From: Stentor roeselii
Taxonomy: Eukaryota; Ciliophora; Heterotrichea; Heterotrichida; Stentoridae
Assembly (NCBI GenBank): GCA_006503475.1
Contig: RSEH01000029.1
Span: 62,001 to 126,000, forward strand
Reading direction: 5' to 3'
DNA length: 64,000 nucleotides
Below the pieces are notes generated by a model. It was not told the origin of the DNA. It saw only the letters and a list, made by a program, of their open reading frames with translations, and searched no databases. The position numbers and the translations under genes are program-made. Below are positions 9,559-19,124 of the stretch, piece by piece (the first letter of the stretch is position 1; each line of letters opens with the position of its first letter).

Positions 9559-10512
9559 ATGGGAATAAAAAACCTACTATCCCTGATAAAATCCCAGGCA
9601 AGTTCAAGCATATCACACGAATCCTTCGCCTCACTATCCCAAAAGCGTATCGCAATCGACTCCTACATTCTATTCTACGCCTCTTCAATAGCAACTAACT
9701 TTTCAGGCCCTAAAGGAAAAGTGCTTCAAGACGATTCCGGCACTCCAACAGCTCACCTGATCCAAATCCTAAACCATTCAGTTCACTACAAAATTAACTC
9801 AATTTCTCCATTCTGGGTCTTCGACGGTGAGCCTCCTTCTCTAAAAAAACACGAATTATCCCGAAGAAAAGCCTTAAAAGAAGAAAACATTTTAAAAAGC
9901 GAGTCAACTTCCAACATTCTTCTTCAACAAAAGTACTCAGCAAGGGCTTTTCGCTTAACAGATCAAATGATTGAAGACAGTAAAACTCTTGTCAGTCTTC
10001 TTGGACATAATTTTTCAGTCTCTCCTTCAGAAGCTGAAGCCCAATGCGCGTACCTCGCAAAAGAAGGTGTTGTTGATGTTGTTTTAAGCCAGGATAGTGA
10101 TTGTCTTGTCTTTGGTGCTCCTTTCGTGATGAGGGGCAAGGAATTCGAAATGATTGACTTGTGGAAAGCTTTGAATGAACTTCAACTTTCAATGGACCAG
10201 TTCGTTGATCTTGCTGTTTTACTTGGAAGTGACTATGGAAAAGGGATTAAAGGAATTGGACAAGTCAGGGCGTTGCAGATGATTAAAAAATTTGGAAATA
10301 TTGAAGAGGTTTGGAAGGAGGCTTGTGGAGGACAGTCTGGAAATGAAGAACTTGATAGAATGAAGGAAATTAGAGAGTTTTTTAAGAAACCTTTTGGAGA
10401 ATCTGGGAAAGTTGAGAAAGGAGTTTTGGATTTTTCGGAACTTCAGATGTTTTTGAAGAGGAAATGCTTTAGTGAGAAAAGTATTGAGAGATATTTGGGG
10501 AAGTTAATGTAG
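9559..10512 (+). CDS. FEN1: FEN1-like structure-specific 5' nuclease
   Basis: 317 aa, shorter than the usual 380. It starts MGIKNLL, as FEN1/XPG proteins do; the N-terminal Gly is part of the fold. Metal-binding acids are present: Asp34 in AIDS, Asp89 in VFDGEPP, the Glu pair in SEAEAQCAYL, the Asp pair in SQDSDCLVFG, and the Asp in LLGSDYGKGIKGIGQ, which opens the helix-hairpin-helix DNA clamp. The reaction is cleavage of 5' flaps in Okazaki-fragment maturation and long-patch repair. The C-terminus stops after SEKSIERYLGKLM, so the PCNA-binding PIP box of canonical FEN1 is absent. It may be a specialised paralogue. It converges on REV3 with no base between the two stop codons. Confidence 0.9.
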   Translation: MGIKNLLSLIKSQASSSISHESFASLSQKRIAIDSYILFYASSIATNFSGPKGKVLQDDSGTPTAHLIQILNHSVHYKINSISPFWVFDGEPPSLKKHELSRRKALKEENILKSESTSNILLQQKYSARAFRLTDQMIEDSKTLVSLLGHNFSVSPSEAEAQCAYLAKEGVVDVVLSQDSDCLVFGAPFVMRGKEFEMIDLWKALNELQLSMDQFVDLAVLLGSDYGKGIKGIGQVRALQMIKKFGNIEEVWKEACGGQSGNEELDRMKEIREFFKKPFGESGKVEKGVLDFSELQMFLKRKCFSEKSIERYLGKLM

Positions 10513-13500
10513 TTACCAGCTTAAGTCTATTAAACGTTTAGAGATTGAAAAACTTTCGTGTTCTAGCTTTAGTCTTGAGTGGTAGATTGGGCAGTCAAGG
10601 GATGTGCAAAGGATCTGGTCTAGGCTCCCAGTACACCCTCGGCATACTTCTAAGAGACTTAGAAGCTTTCTTTCTCTTTTATTCATACTCGCCATAATCG
10701 CCAAGACAGTTTTCTGCGGGTCACTTTTGCATCCATGACACAAAGTTTTATTAACAAACTTTCTACAAACAACACAAAGTCCAGAAGCGAAGAACCGATC
10801 AATTCTTTTACTTTCATTTCTAATCATCGCTTTTTTCGGTTGAAGTGATTCAATACTAAGTGGTGTTTTTCTCTTAGGCAGAAACTTATACCATACTTTG
10901 ACATCAACTCCAACAGGTGCAAGAGTTCGATCAAGTACTTTATTGATTTGTTTATCCATATAATAGTCCAAATTAAGAGTCCAGGTCTGACTCGCCAAGA
11001 AGTCCTCAGGGTTGACGGCGAGTTCAGTGACAGGGTCTCCAGGCTGCCCAGTCCTGATGACAAAAGCGACTCTTTCACCAAATAAAGGCTTTCTCATCTT
11101 ATCAATTTCCATGTTTTTTAAACTCACCTTTATGCCTGCCGGAGGGTTTTTATACTGTCCTAAAATAACTTTTTCATATAAAATAAAGTCTTTTAGTTGG
11201 TACCTGTTGTTGAGAACTTTTGTCCATTTGTTGTTTAGATAACGGAATACTTGGCTCAGGTCTCTTGATTCGAAAAGTCTTAAAAGAGCTCCTTCGAGAA
11301 TTTTTGATGAAAGTTGGCAGTAGTCTGTTCGAACGGTTTCTATTCCTTTCGCGTCGAAGACAGGAGTGGATCCTGGACGTTCATATTTCATCCCTGCGTA
11401 ATGTTTTTTTGCGAGAGTTAGCATTGGGAAGTATACCTTTTCGAATAGAAGCTCGACTGGACGTGGGTTTCGATTGGATACCGCAGATGCGATTTCTTTG
11501 CCGAGGAGAAATGCTTGTTCCAGAGAACGGCCAGGGAGATGGACCATCATGGAGTCAGTGTCTCCATAAATGACAGAGGCCTGCCATTCTGGATGGCTTT
11601 CAACAAACTGAATAGCATCTTCCAAGGTCCTGCGAGCGATGGCAACAATGCTATCAGCAATATCATTGCACGGCATCCTTCCAGTATCCCCGGCACCCGC
11701 GTAGCCATATGTCGTATTGCAGAGCATTTTAATGCCTAGCTGCTGAACGAACAGTTCATGGTAGCGACTCGAACCCTTGTCTACTAGTTTCATAGAATTC
11801 TTCACCATTATCCGCGTTTGAAGCAGTTCGTGCATCATCATCGGGATGAAGCCGAGCCGGGTTGTTTTCTTCACGAAGGCTACGTTGTTAGGCGTGATGA
11901 TCATGTCTTGACCGTCAAAAACTTCTCCTTTCATGTGAGTCACTCCGAATTTCTTGTAGCGCTGAGCGGCCACTTTTCCGAGACAAGTTGAGTAGCACAA
12001 GTTATAAGCAATCATAATCGAAGGATACAGTGATTGAAAGTCCAGTACCAGCACCGGATCAGTCCAAAATTTCTTCGGAGGTTCCAACACTAAAGGCACA
12101 CACTGTATCTTCGTCTGAGAAGAAACCTGCCTCTTCATCGCTGACAAGAGCAAATAAGGAGTACCTTTAACCTGTTTTTTCAGCATAGCTTCCACTCGAA
12201 ACTGTGACCCACGAGTAAAAACACTTTCATAATCAATTCCATAAATTTGTGCTAAAGTCACATTTCTCTCTAATATTCCAAAGTGCTCAACCAGTTTCTT
12301 CGAGTACTCTAAACAATCCCAAATATATTCCACCAGCTCAATTCTTCTATGATCAAATATAAAAGTCTGTTGTTTAAAAGAGTAGCTAGGAAATCTCAAA
12401 TTAAGGCAACAATAAACCAAGTTCTGCAGGGTGTAACTATAAAAGTGCGTTTCAGACTTGATCAATCTCCAACAAGACAAAATAATTCTTCCTGGCAACA
12501 AGCTGCTTAATTTTTTATACCTGTAAGTTTGCTGCACTATAAACTGCGGTTGTCTGCAGGCAAGGTAAACGAAGTCCTTCCATATGAAATTCGATCTTTT
12601 AATCAGGTACCCGATGCCCATTTTTTCAGCTTCGAAGGAAATCACGACGTCAGGGTCGCTGACTTGCATTTCTTCGACTATGGCTCTGAGAAGGTGCTTT
12701 TCGGAACTGACGATTTCAACAGTCACTTCATGTTTTCCTTTGTAGTTGAAATGAGATGTTCCGAGCATGTAAATGATTTCTTTGCTTTTTCCTAAATCGT
12801 CTCGGATTTTTAAAGCTATCATTTCGATTGGGTCTGTTTTAGGGTCCGGCCTTAGATCTTCACGTGTTCTTATGAAGACTTCTAAGAACATTATGCAGAG
12901 GGAAAGGATTTGTTTGTCGATTTTCACGGTTTCTTTGATGTTTTTACGGATTGGATGAAGGTTTGAGTCTTGGGTTGATGATTCGGATTGGGAAAAAATG
13001 TAGGAGTAGCTTGGGGGTGCTGGGGTGTAGAGGTATTGGTTGCTGAAAATGTCTGTCTTGCTGATTATTGTGGATAGGCGAGTGGCGAAGTCTGGCATGT
13101 ACTTTAGATTTGCAGAGGTTACCAAGTGAGCATCAGTTAATCCTGCCACAAGCGTCGAACTACTCTCAGACACAAAAACAGCCTGATTCAAAACTCTCAA
13201 CCCCATGGGAATATTTTTCCCAACATCAAAAAAACAAGGAGGTCTAGGCCTATACAAGTACTTCATCTTCGTATTAAGCACACATTCACTCGTCTCAAAG
13301 TAAAACCTTCTAACACGTCCAGGATTCAGTTTAAAAGCCATCTTTTCAGCTGAAACCTGAAAAGGAGTCTTCAACAAGTCCTCAATTTTCATAACTTTCG
13401 AAGGCGTCGCAACATGTGCCTTAGGTTTAGAAATATCAAGAAGATCATCTAAAAGTTTCACATCATCTTCAAACTTCATCAAAAGTTCCGGGTTTTCAAT

Positions 13501-14384
13501 ATCAGGAAGAGGAATCAAGAAATCCTCAATAGTCTTCGGCATTTCCTTCACTAATTCCAAATTAATCAAAAATTCAGGACGTTTCGAGTAATCCTGAGGA
13601 AGTTCTAAAGAATTAGGAATTTTCAGAACTTTTTCAGTGATTCCCTGTCCAAGAGCCCTCCGAACTGCTGCTTCTTTCTAAATATTTTTTACTTTCCAGA
13701 TCTTATAAACTGATGAGATTGAAATATCGCCGAATTCAGGACCTACTAGTCCTTCAGTCTTATCAATATCATCGACGATCACATCACATTCATGAGGAAG
13801 TCGCGTTGATTTCGAATAGTGACTCATTTCAAAGCCAGCCAAGTCACTTCCTTGTCTTAAGACCAGTCTTTGCACCTTGATCCAGTCCATTCCTGAAACT
13901 CCGAACTCTGCGTAAAAATGCTGAAAAGTGTCGATATGTGCCTCGTAAGGCTGGAAGTTGAAACCGTCGATGCCGTCTAAACTTTGCTCGACGAGACGTT
14001 TTATGTTCCCTGCGTTGTAAACTTCTACTTGGAAAAATCGAGTCTTGTGAGTTTGAAAGCCGTAGACTGATAATTTGTTTACTTGGGTTATTGAATGGAT
14101 TATTGGAACTCCTGCAGACATGAAACTTGATTCAAGTTTGAATAGGAAGTCTAGAGGGGATAGGGGGCAGGAAGAAGGAACTTCTAGGTAGAACTTTGGG
14201 TAGAACTAAATATTTTTACTTTGTGGATGTTTAGAGCTACTTTTTGACCTGAGTGGGTCTTGCAGAAAAAGGTGATGATTGGACTTTCGATTACTTTTCG
14301 ATTTGTTAGATTACTGATTAGGTCATCAAATTCTGGTTTGGGCTTTGATACCGAAAAAATCTGTCCGCATATCAGAAACTCCAT
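10513..14384 (-). CDS. REV3: DNA polymerase zeta catalytic subunit REV3, three exons
   Basis: Exons 14220-14384, 13693-14205 and 10513-13677 give 1280 aa. Residues 1-230 match the B-family N-terminal domain (PYEAHIDTFQHF). The exonuclease-like region is degenerate, as in REV3. Polymerase motifs: DFQSLYPS (about 768), NTTYGYAGAG, and YGDTDSM (about 930); also FDAKGIETVRTD. The C-terminus has the CysA zinc site (CVVC...CHGC) and the CysB iron-sulphur site (CRGC...CTSLDC), which binds POLD2-type subunits. Pol zeta extends mismatched ends in translesion synthesis. At 1280 aa it is shorter than animal REV3L and near yeast length. The first intron appears to be 14 nt. Confidence 0.95.
13678..13692 (-). 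other. 15-nt intron in REV3
   Basis: On the minus strand it reads GTAAAAAATATTTAG. It ends in an in-frame TAG, and removal joins ...YKIWK to KEAAVRR... in frame. Confidence 0.9.
14206..14219 (-). other. Apparent 14-nt intron in REV3
   Basis: On the minus strand it reads GTAAAAATATTTAG, one A shorter than the other REV3 intron. Removing exactly 14 nt joins ...VALNIHK to FYPKFYLEVPSS..., the expected B-family N-terminal text; 15 nt would break the frame. Either a rare 14-nt intron or a one-base homopolymer error in the assembly. Confidence 0.75.
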
Positions 14385-14574
14385 AAGTTTTGTAAATAAA
14401 ATATATTGTTATTTAACAGGCTTTGATTTTAGCACGTTCAGATGCTTGTGGAGATTCAAGCCATGAACAATTGTTTCTTGCTTTATAGAATGATGGTATA
14501 ATAAGACTTTCCAACATGTGTCGAATATATAACCAGCCACCAGAAATGATTTTCTAATTTATTAACTATTCTAA

Positions 14575-14772
14575 CTATAAGTCTTTGAAGCTTTCAGTCG
14601 ACTCTAACTGAATAACAGCTTCTTGAATAGTAGCAAGTTTCCTCATCCTATTTGCCTTTCTGGAAGTCTTCGAAAGAGTAAACTGGAAATCAAAAGTTTG
14701 TCCGGAGTAGTAATTTGCAGAGGTATGAAGTTCCCCTTTGGGGTGCTTTTTCTTACTTGGTGAACAGCCCAT
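14575..14772 (-). CDS. MGCSP mini-protein A, predicted myristoyl/palmitoyl anchored
   Basis: 65 aa starting MGCSPSKKKHPKGEL. Gly2 fits N-myristoylation, Cys3 fits palmitoylation, and the Lys cluster after them would bind acidic membrane, the classic dual-lipid membrane anchor. The rest is polar, with an FTLSK motif in the middle and KLATIQE near the end. The next gene upstream on the same strand (15239-15430) encodes a relative with the same start, the same (F/L)TLSK motif and a KLMTIIE block. No known family recognised. Probably a small peripheral membrane protein or regulator. Confidence 0.7.
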   Translation of the reverse strand: MGCSPSKKKHPKGELHTSANYYSGQTFDFQFTLSKTSRKANRMRKLATIQEAVIQLESTESFKDL

Positions 14773-15238
14773 TAAATTATAGGTTAATATTTATTCCATC
14801 CTAAAAAAATCAAACTTAAAAAAATTGCATATAAAGGTTGTTCACCTTTGATAAAGTTTTACTTTTCAAATGAACTTTAAGATAGTCGATTCATATTAAA
14901 TGAATACAATATATTTATTTAAGCTTAAAATGCATGCAGTATTTTTGCATCAAATTAATTAAAATTTTCTAGATATTTCAATTAAAGTCCCCATAACAGC
15001 CTCCCAAAAATCTCACCCAAATACTTGTTGGTATGTTCAGAACCGTAAGTAAGCCTTAGTTATCTTGCTTATTTAAATAAATGGGACTTAAAAATGAAAT
15101 GTAATTCGATTTTATCTAATCCCTTCAACAAATTAGATTGCGAATTGATTTAAAAAGTTCTAAAAACTTTAAACCCTTCGTAACTAAAAGTTAAATGATT
15201 GTCTAGTGATTCATATGAAAAATATAAGAATTTAATAA
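14773..15238. other. Spacer between the MGCSP paralogues
   Basis: 466 bp of AT-rich sequence with no supported gene. It holds the promoter of the 14575-14772 gene and the 3' flank of the upstream paralogue. Confidence 0.5.
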
Positions 15239-15430
15239 TTATCCAATAACTTGAGAGGATTCTTGATACGACCTGACTTCGATGATCGTCATCAGCTTTT
15301 CTTTTTCTTTAGGACCCTGAATTGGCTTAGAGAGAGTAAGTTTTAGCGCTGGTAATTTGTGGGAGTCGTAAGAAGTATGTCTTGTAAAGTCATTCTTTTG
15401 GCGTTTGGATAGGTATGGTGAGCAACCCAT
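15239..15430 (-). CDS. MGCSP mini-protein B, tandem paralogue
   Basis: 63 aa starting MGCSPYLSKRQKNDF, again with Gly2 and Cys3 acylation sites followed by basic residues. It shares the LTLSK and KLMTIIE blocks with the 65-aa gene 466 bp downstream; the rest has diverged, so the duplication is old and selection appears to have kept the anchor and two short motifs. CTTTATAAATG spans its start codon. Function unknown. Confidence 0.7.
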   Translation of the reverse strand: MGCSPYLSKRQKNDFTRHTSYDSHKLPALKLTLSKPIQGPKEKEKLMTIIEVRSYQESSQVIG

Positions 15431-17600
15431 TTATAAAGGATTAGATTATATTTGACTATTTATTAACATGGTTGTATCTAAAATACATAAAAATACTGAT
15501 GATTTCTTGAAATTTGGCTGATTTTTAGTTTTTTTGTGTTTTTTGGGTTTGAACAATTAGAAGTATTTATGAAAATGGATTTCAGAATTCAAGTTTTTTA
15601 TAAAGTTAATGAATTACATCGAAGATTATTTCAAGCTCAGTTGTTTTTTATGTGTAGGATTTTATTAGAATTATTTTGAAGTTGGATTGCAGTTAAATAG
15701 AGAGAATGAAAGACAAAATTATTCTTAGTGCATAAAAATATGATGATTTTAACACATTTATAGTGAGTTTATATAATTATTTTGTTAAAATACATCGAAA
15801 ATTTTAGATTTATTGAAGATTTGAACTTTTCGATTAATTTTAGAAATAAATACCTCTTTTTCAATGAGCTAATTGAGAGTATTGAATATTTGAGATAAGG
15901 TATTATTTTTATTTATTGAAATGCATTAAAGTGCAGTATTAATCATTTTATCTATTATTTGAAAAACAGAAGTATTCTTAAATTCTTCACTGAATACAAT
16001 CGAATATTATTCTTTACTTTGATTTATATGTCCAGTATTAAGTCTTCACAAATCTTATAAAAATCATCTAAATTAGTAAATATGCATGATATGTGACTAA
16101 AAATTTAACTCTGGTTTGATATTCAATCCTTTTACAGACTAAAGTTTTTGGGGGCAAGAGTCAAAGTTTCATTATTTTTTAGATAAAAGCCTTCCTCAAA
16201 TCTGCACCTTTAATCATTTTATAAATTCATATTGACTTTCAGGTAAGAAGAAAACTATTATTTTTACAAATTGCACAATCATTAAGGTAATCTATGAACT
16301 ATCACTTTCAAATTAAATCTACCAGTGCATAAAACTTTATTGATTTCCTTAAGGCTTTCTTAATCTAACAAGGAAAAACTCAAAATTCTATATTTTTAAT
16401 CAATCATGTGAATTTATCAACATTTAAATTAATTCATTCCCTCATCTACTTCTGTTGATTTTTTTGAGAGTTTACTAAAATTATCAAGATCAGGCCGACT
16501 ACTGTCACTAAACTCAAAGATAGCTAATCTCAGACACACAATATTTCTAAGTGCCTTTCATATAGAGACTTCGGAATTGTGTAATACAAGGTTTTCTTTA
16601 TTAAAAGAAAGATTTTAAAGCATTGCATATTTTGAATGCTTTTGAACATGGAATACATGAATTAGATCTTAAAAAATCTTTGATTACATTAAAAATCCCT
16701 TATTGATCTGGTATTTGGTTTAACGAAGATCGATAACATGGCTTGTCAAACAATTATTTGAAAGGAATGAAGACATTAATCAATAATCAGAAGTTAGAAG
16801 TTAGAAAAATATCAGGCAAGCACCCTAGTTCAAAATTACAATTATTAATCTCTGAGTGGTTAAAATACAATACTGCAATTTTCCATCTCTTATCATTATA
16901 AACTAGTTTTTCACATGTTTTACATCTTTTTGAAGATTATTAATAAAATATCAATTCATACATATCGAAGATTGACCTAACAAAAACAAAAAATATGATC
17001 TCAGACATTAAAAGGCGTTTAGCTAAGATAAGTATATTAATTGAATCCTGAATAAATCTAAATTATTCAGTTTATGCCTGATTTCTTCGAAGTAATTTCA
17101 TGAAGCTTGAAATATCAAATATAGGATGTCTGTCTTACGGAAATGATTTTATAATTTTTTCGTTAAATATCTGAATCTTTTAAATTTCAATAGATATCTC
17201 TTATAGTTAGAAGTTGGTTTAACAAATATATTATTTCTGCAAAGCTGAGGATTTGGAAAGAAGTTAAATTACTTATTGTTTGATTGGAATGAATGCATAA
17301 GAAATTAGAAAGGTTTGAGATTTTCAATCTAAGTCTATCATAATATTACATCTCAATTGAGTATTTGGAGCTTAAAAGGACTTCAACATTAAAGTTCTTA
17401 TTATATGATGATTTAAGTCTAAAAGGATCTGTTATTAGATGATGATTTAAATCTAAAAGGATTTCTTATTAGATGATGATTTAAGTCTATAAGGATCTGA
17501 TTATCTAAAATTTAAACCTATAAAGATCTGATTAGATAGAAATTTAAGCCTAATAAAAGATGATATACCATTTAATAAAATTTCTGTTGTGCCTATAAAT
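15431..17600. other. 2.2-kb AT-rich gene-poor spacer
   Basis: The longest gap in the window. Very AT-rich, with no ORF longer than a few dozen codons that looks coding on either strand, no tRNA-like structure and no mobile-element ends. The last 200 bp carry a 34-bp tandem repeat. It is far longer than typical gaps here, so it could hold a non-coding RNA or an origin, but nothing in the sequence shows that. Confidence 0.5.
17407..17563. repeat. 34-bp tandem repeat upstream of the arrestin-like gene
   Basis: GATGATTTAAGTCTAAAAGG-type units start at 17407, 17441 and 17475, a period of 34 bp, followed by two decayed copies around 17509 and 17540. The array ends about 40 bp before the start codon of the next gene, so it lies in its promoter or leader. 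Confidence 0.8.
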
Positions 17601-18809
17601 ATGGGATCATCTTCTTTCAAATCTTCTAAAAAACAAGTACCTATAAAATTGGGAGATAAGAAAAGTTTAAACGATTGTATCAATATAAAACTGGGAGATA
17701 AGAAAAATTTAAACGATTGTATCGATATAAAACTGGGAGATAAGAAAAGTTTAAACGATTGTATCGATATTAAATTAGTTCTTGAAAAAAACTGGGCTTT
17801 CTTAGGACAACCTGTGAAAGGAGTAATTATAATCACAATACATGAAACTTTGAAAAACTGCCAACTCGTTTTCAAGTTTAAAGGAAAAAGTACTGGTATA
17901 TATTTACCGAATTTAATTGAAAAAGATCCAAATATAATCGCTAATATAAAATACTTGTTGAACTCATGGGAAGAACCTATCAATCCAGGTAGAATATGTT
18001 TTCCATTTGAATTTATTACTCCAAATAATAATATGGGAAGTTTTAAATTTGAGAGAATTTTGAAAAATTATGAATTTTACGATAATAGTTTGCGCTTTGG
18101 AATCAATTACTATTTTAAACTTGTCTTCAAATGCGATAAAGGCAGATACAGTAATATAAGGCAGTTGAAACTTTACCCTAATAAAAATTATGAATTACCG
18201 AAAACTTTTTTCAAAACTCCAAAGCATAAAGTGGGGAAAGATGAAGGAGAAATATCAATAAAGTTAAGTTGGATTAATGGAATTTCTGAAGGTGGAACTC
18301 ATATCGAATATATATTGGAAATTGATAACAGAAGAAGCTTGGTTGATATTGAATCAATAGATTTTTTGCATTATATATGTTTTTTGGACGGAAACAGAAA
18401 ATTTTCAATAGGAAAATCAAATTTTGTAGTTTCAATTCTCAAAGGTACTCTTTACATGATGAATCCTAGAAAATTTGAAATTACTAGCATAAACACTGAT
18501 TTATTTTCAGAAGTTTATTCATTCAAACATAAAGAGAATTTAAAATCTGCTACAATTGAATTTCAATTGAGTATTATTCTTCATACAAATCCTAAATGTG
18601 AAAATGAGCATAAACTTGATACAATTTATATAATTAAACCTTTTTTGGACAATACTCATAATTCCCTTGAAGAGGAACTTAATTCTATAACAAATACATT
18701 TCCTACCTCTTTTTTGAATTATGATTCTCATGGTAGCGATTCTTGTACTGAATATGATTTTAAGTTTAAAAAACCATTCATGAAGATGGGAAAATATTTT
18801 GAAGATTAG
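17601..18809 (+). CDS. Arrestin-like protein with N-terminal 14-aa repeats, predicted myristoylated
   Basis: 402 aa from the ATG at 17601. MGSSSFKSSKK is a good N-myristoylation signal with basic residues. Residues about 15-57 are three copies of a 14-aa unit (IKLGDKKSLNDCI plus D or N). The rest has the arrestin beta-sandwich pattern: GQPVKGVIIITIHE with KNCQLVFKFKGKS, then FPFEF, a SLRFGINYYFKLVF strand pair, and a second half (EGGTHIEYILEIDN) suggesting the C-domain. Arrestin-fold proteins are membrane-trafficking adaptors; lipid anchoring would place it at a membrane. The gene is much more AT-rich in codon use than its neighbours. Divergent enough that the arrestin call is moderate. Confidence 0.65.
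   Translation: MGSSSFKSSKKQVPIKLGDKKSLNDCINIKLGDKKNLNDCIDIKLGDKKSLNDCIDIKLVLEKNWAFLGQPVKGVIIITIHETLKNCQLVFKFKGKSTGIYLPNLIEKDPNIIANIKYLLNSWEEPINPGRICFPFEFITPNNNMGSFKFERILKNYEFYDNSLRFGINYYFKLVFKCDKGRYSNIRQLKLYPNKNYELPKTFFKTPKHKVGKDEGEISIKLSWINGISEGGTHIEYILEIDNRRSLVDIESIDFLHYICFLDGNRKFSIGKSNFVVSILKGTLYMMNPRKFEITSINTDLFSEVYSFKHKENLKSATIEFQLSIILHTNPKCENEHKLDTIYIIKPFLDNTHNSLEEELNSITNTFPTSFLNYDSHGSDSCTEYDFKFKKPFMKMGKYFED
17643..17768 (+). repeat. 42-bp tandem repeat, three coding copies
   Basis: Three near-identical 42-bp units start at 17643, 17685 and 17727 and encode 14 aa each. The near identity at DNA level points to recent expansion. The period differs from the 34-bp array just upstream. Confidence 0.9.
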
Positions 18810-19124
18810 CTTAGGTATTATTAATAGATTAAATTTTATGAAGTTAGAAGTAAATGTAGGCTTCTGGCATATTTTATACTAATCTTTATTAAATATTTCT
18901 ATTCTTCACTAAAATAAAATGTTCGATGAAGAGACTATAACATATTAAAGTTTATTTGACTAGAATTTTTTGAATAAAATAAATTTTTATTTTTTAGATT
19001 GAGAACAAACTCTTGATTCTCAAATTCAAATTCTTGCTGTCCAAATATCCTTTTTCTTAATTAAATTCATGACATCAAATAAAGTTTACTATCTAACCTA
19101 TTCAAAAGATAATTAAAATGACCT
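18810..19124. other. Convergent 3' spacer
   Basis: 315 bp between two convergent genes. AT-rich; nothing recognisable beyond presumed 3' ends. Confidence 0.5.

Noticed and set aside
15431-17600. tRNA or mobile element in the large spacer
   Set aside because: No T-loop-like GGTTC-type box with matching stems, no terminal inverted repeats or transposase-like frames found by eye.
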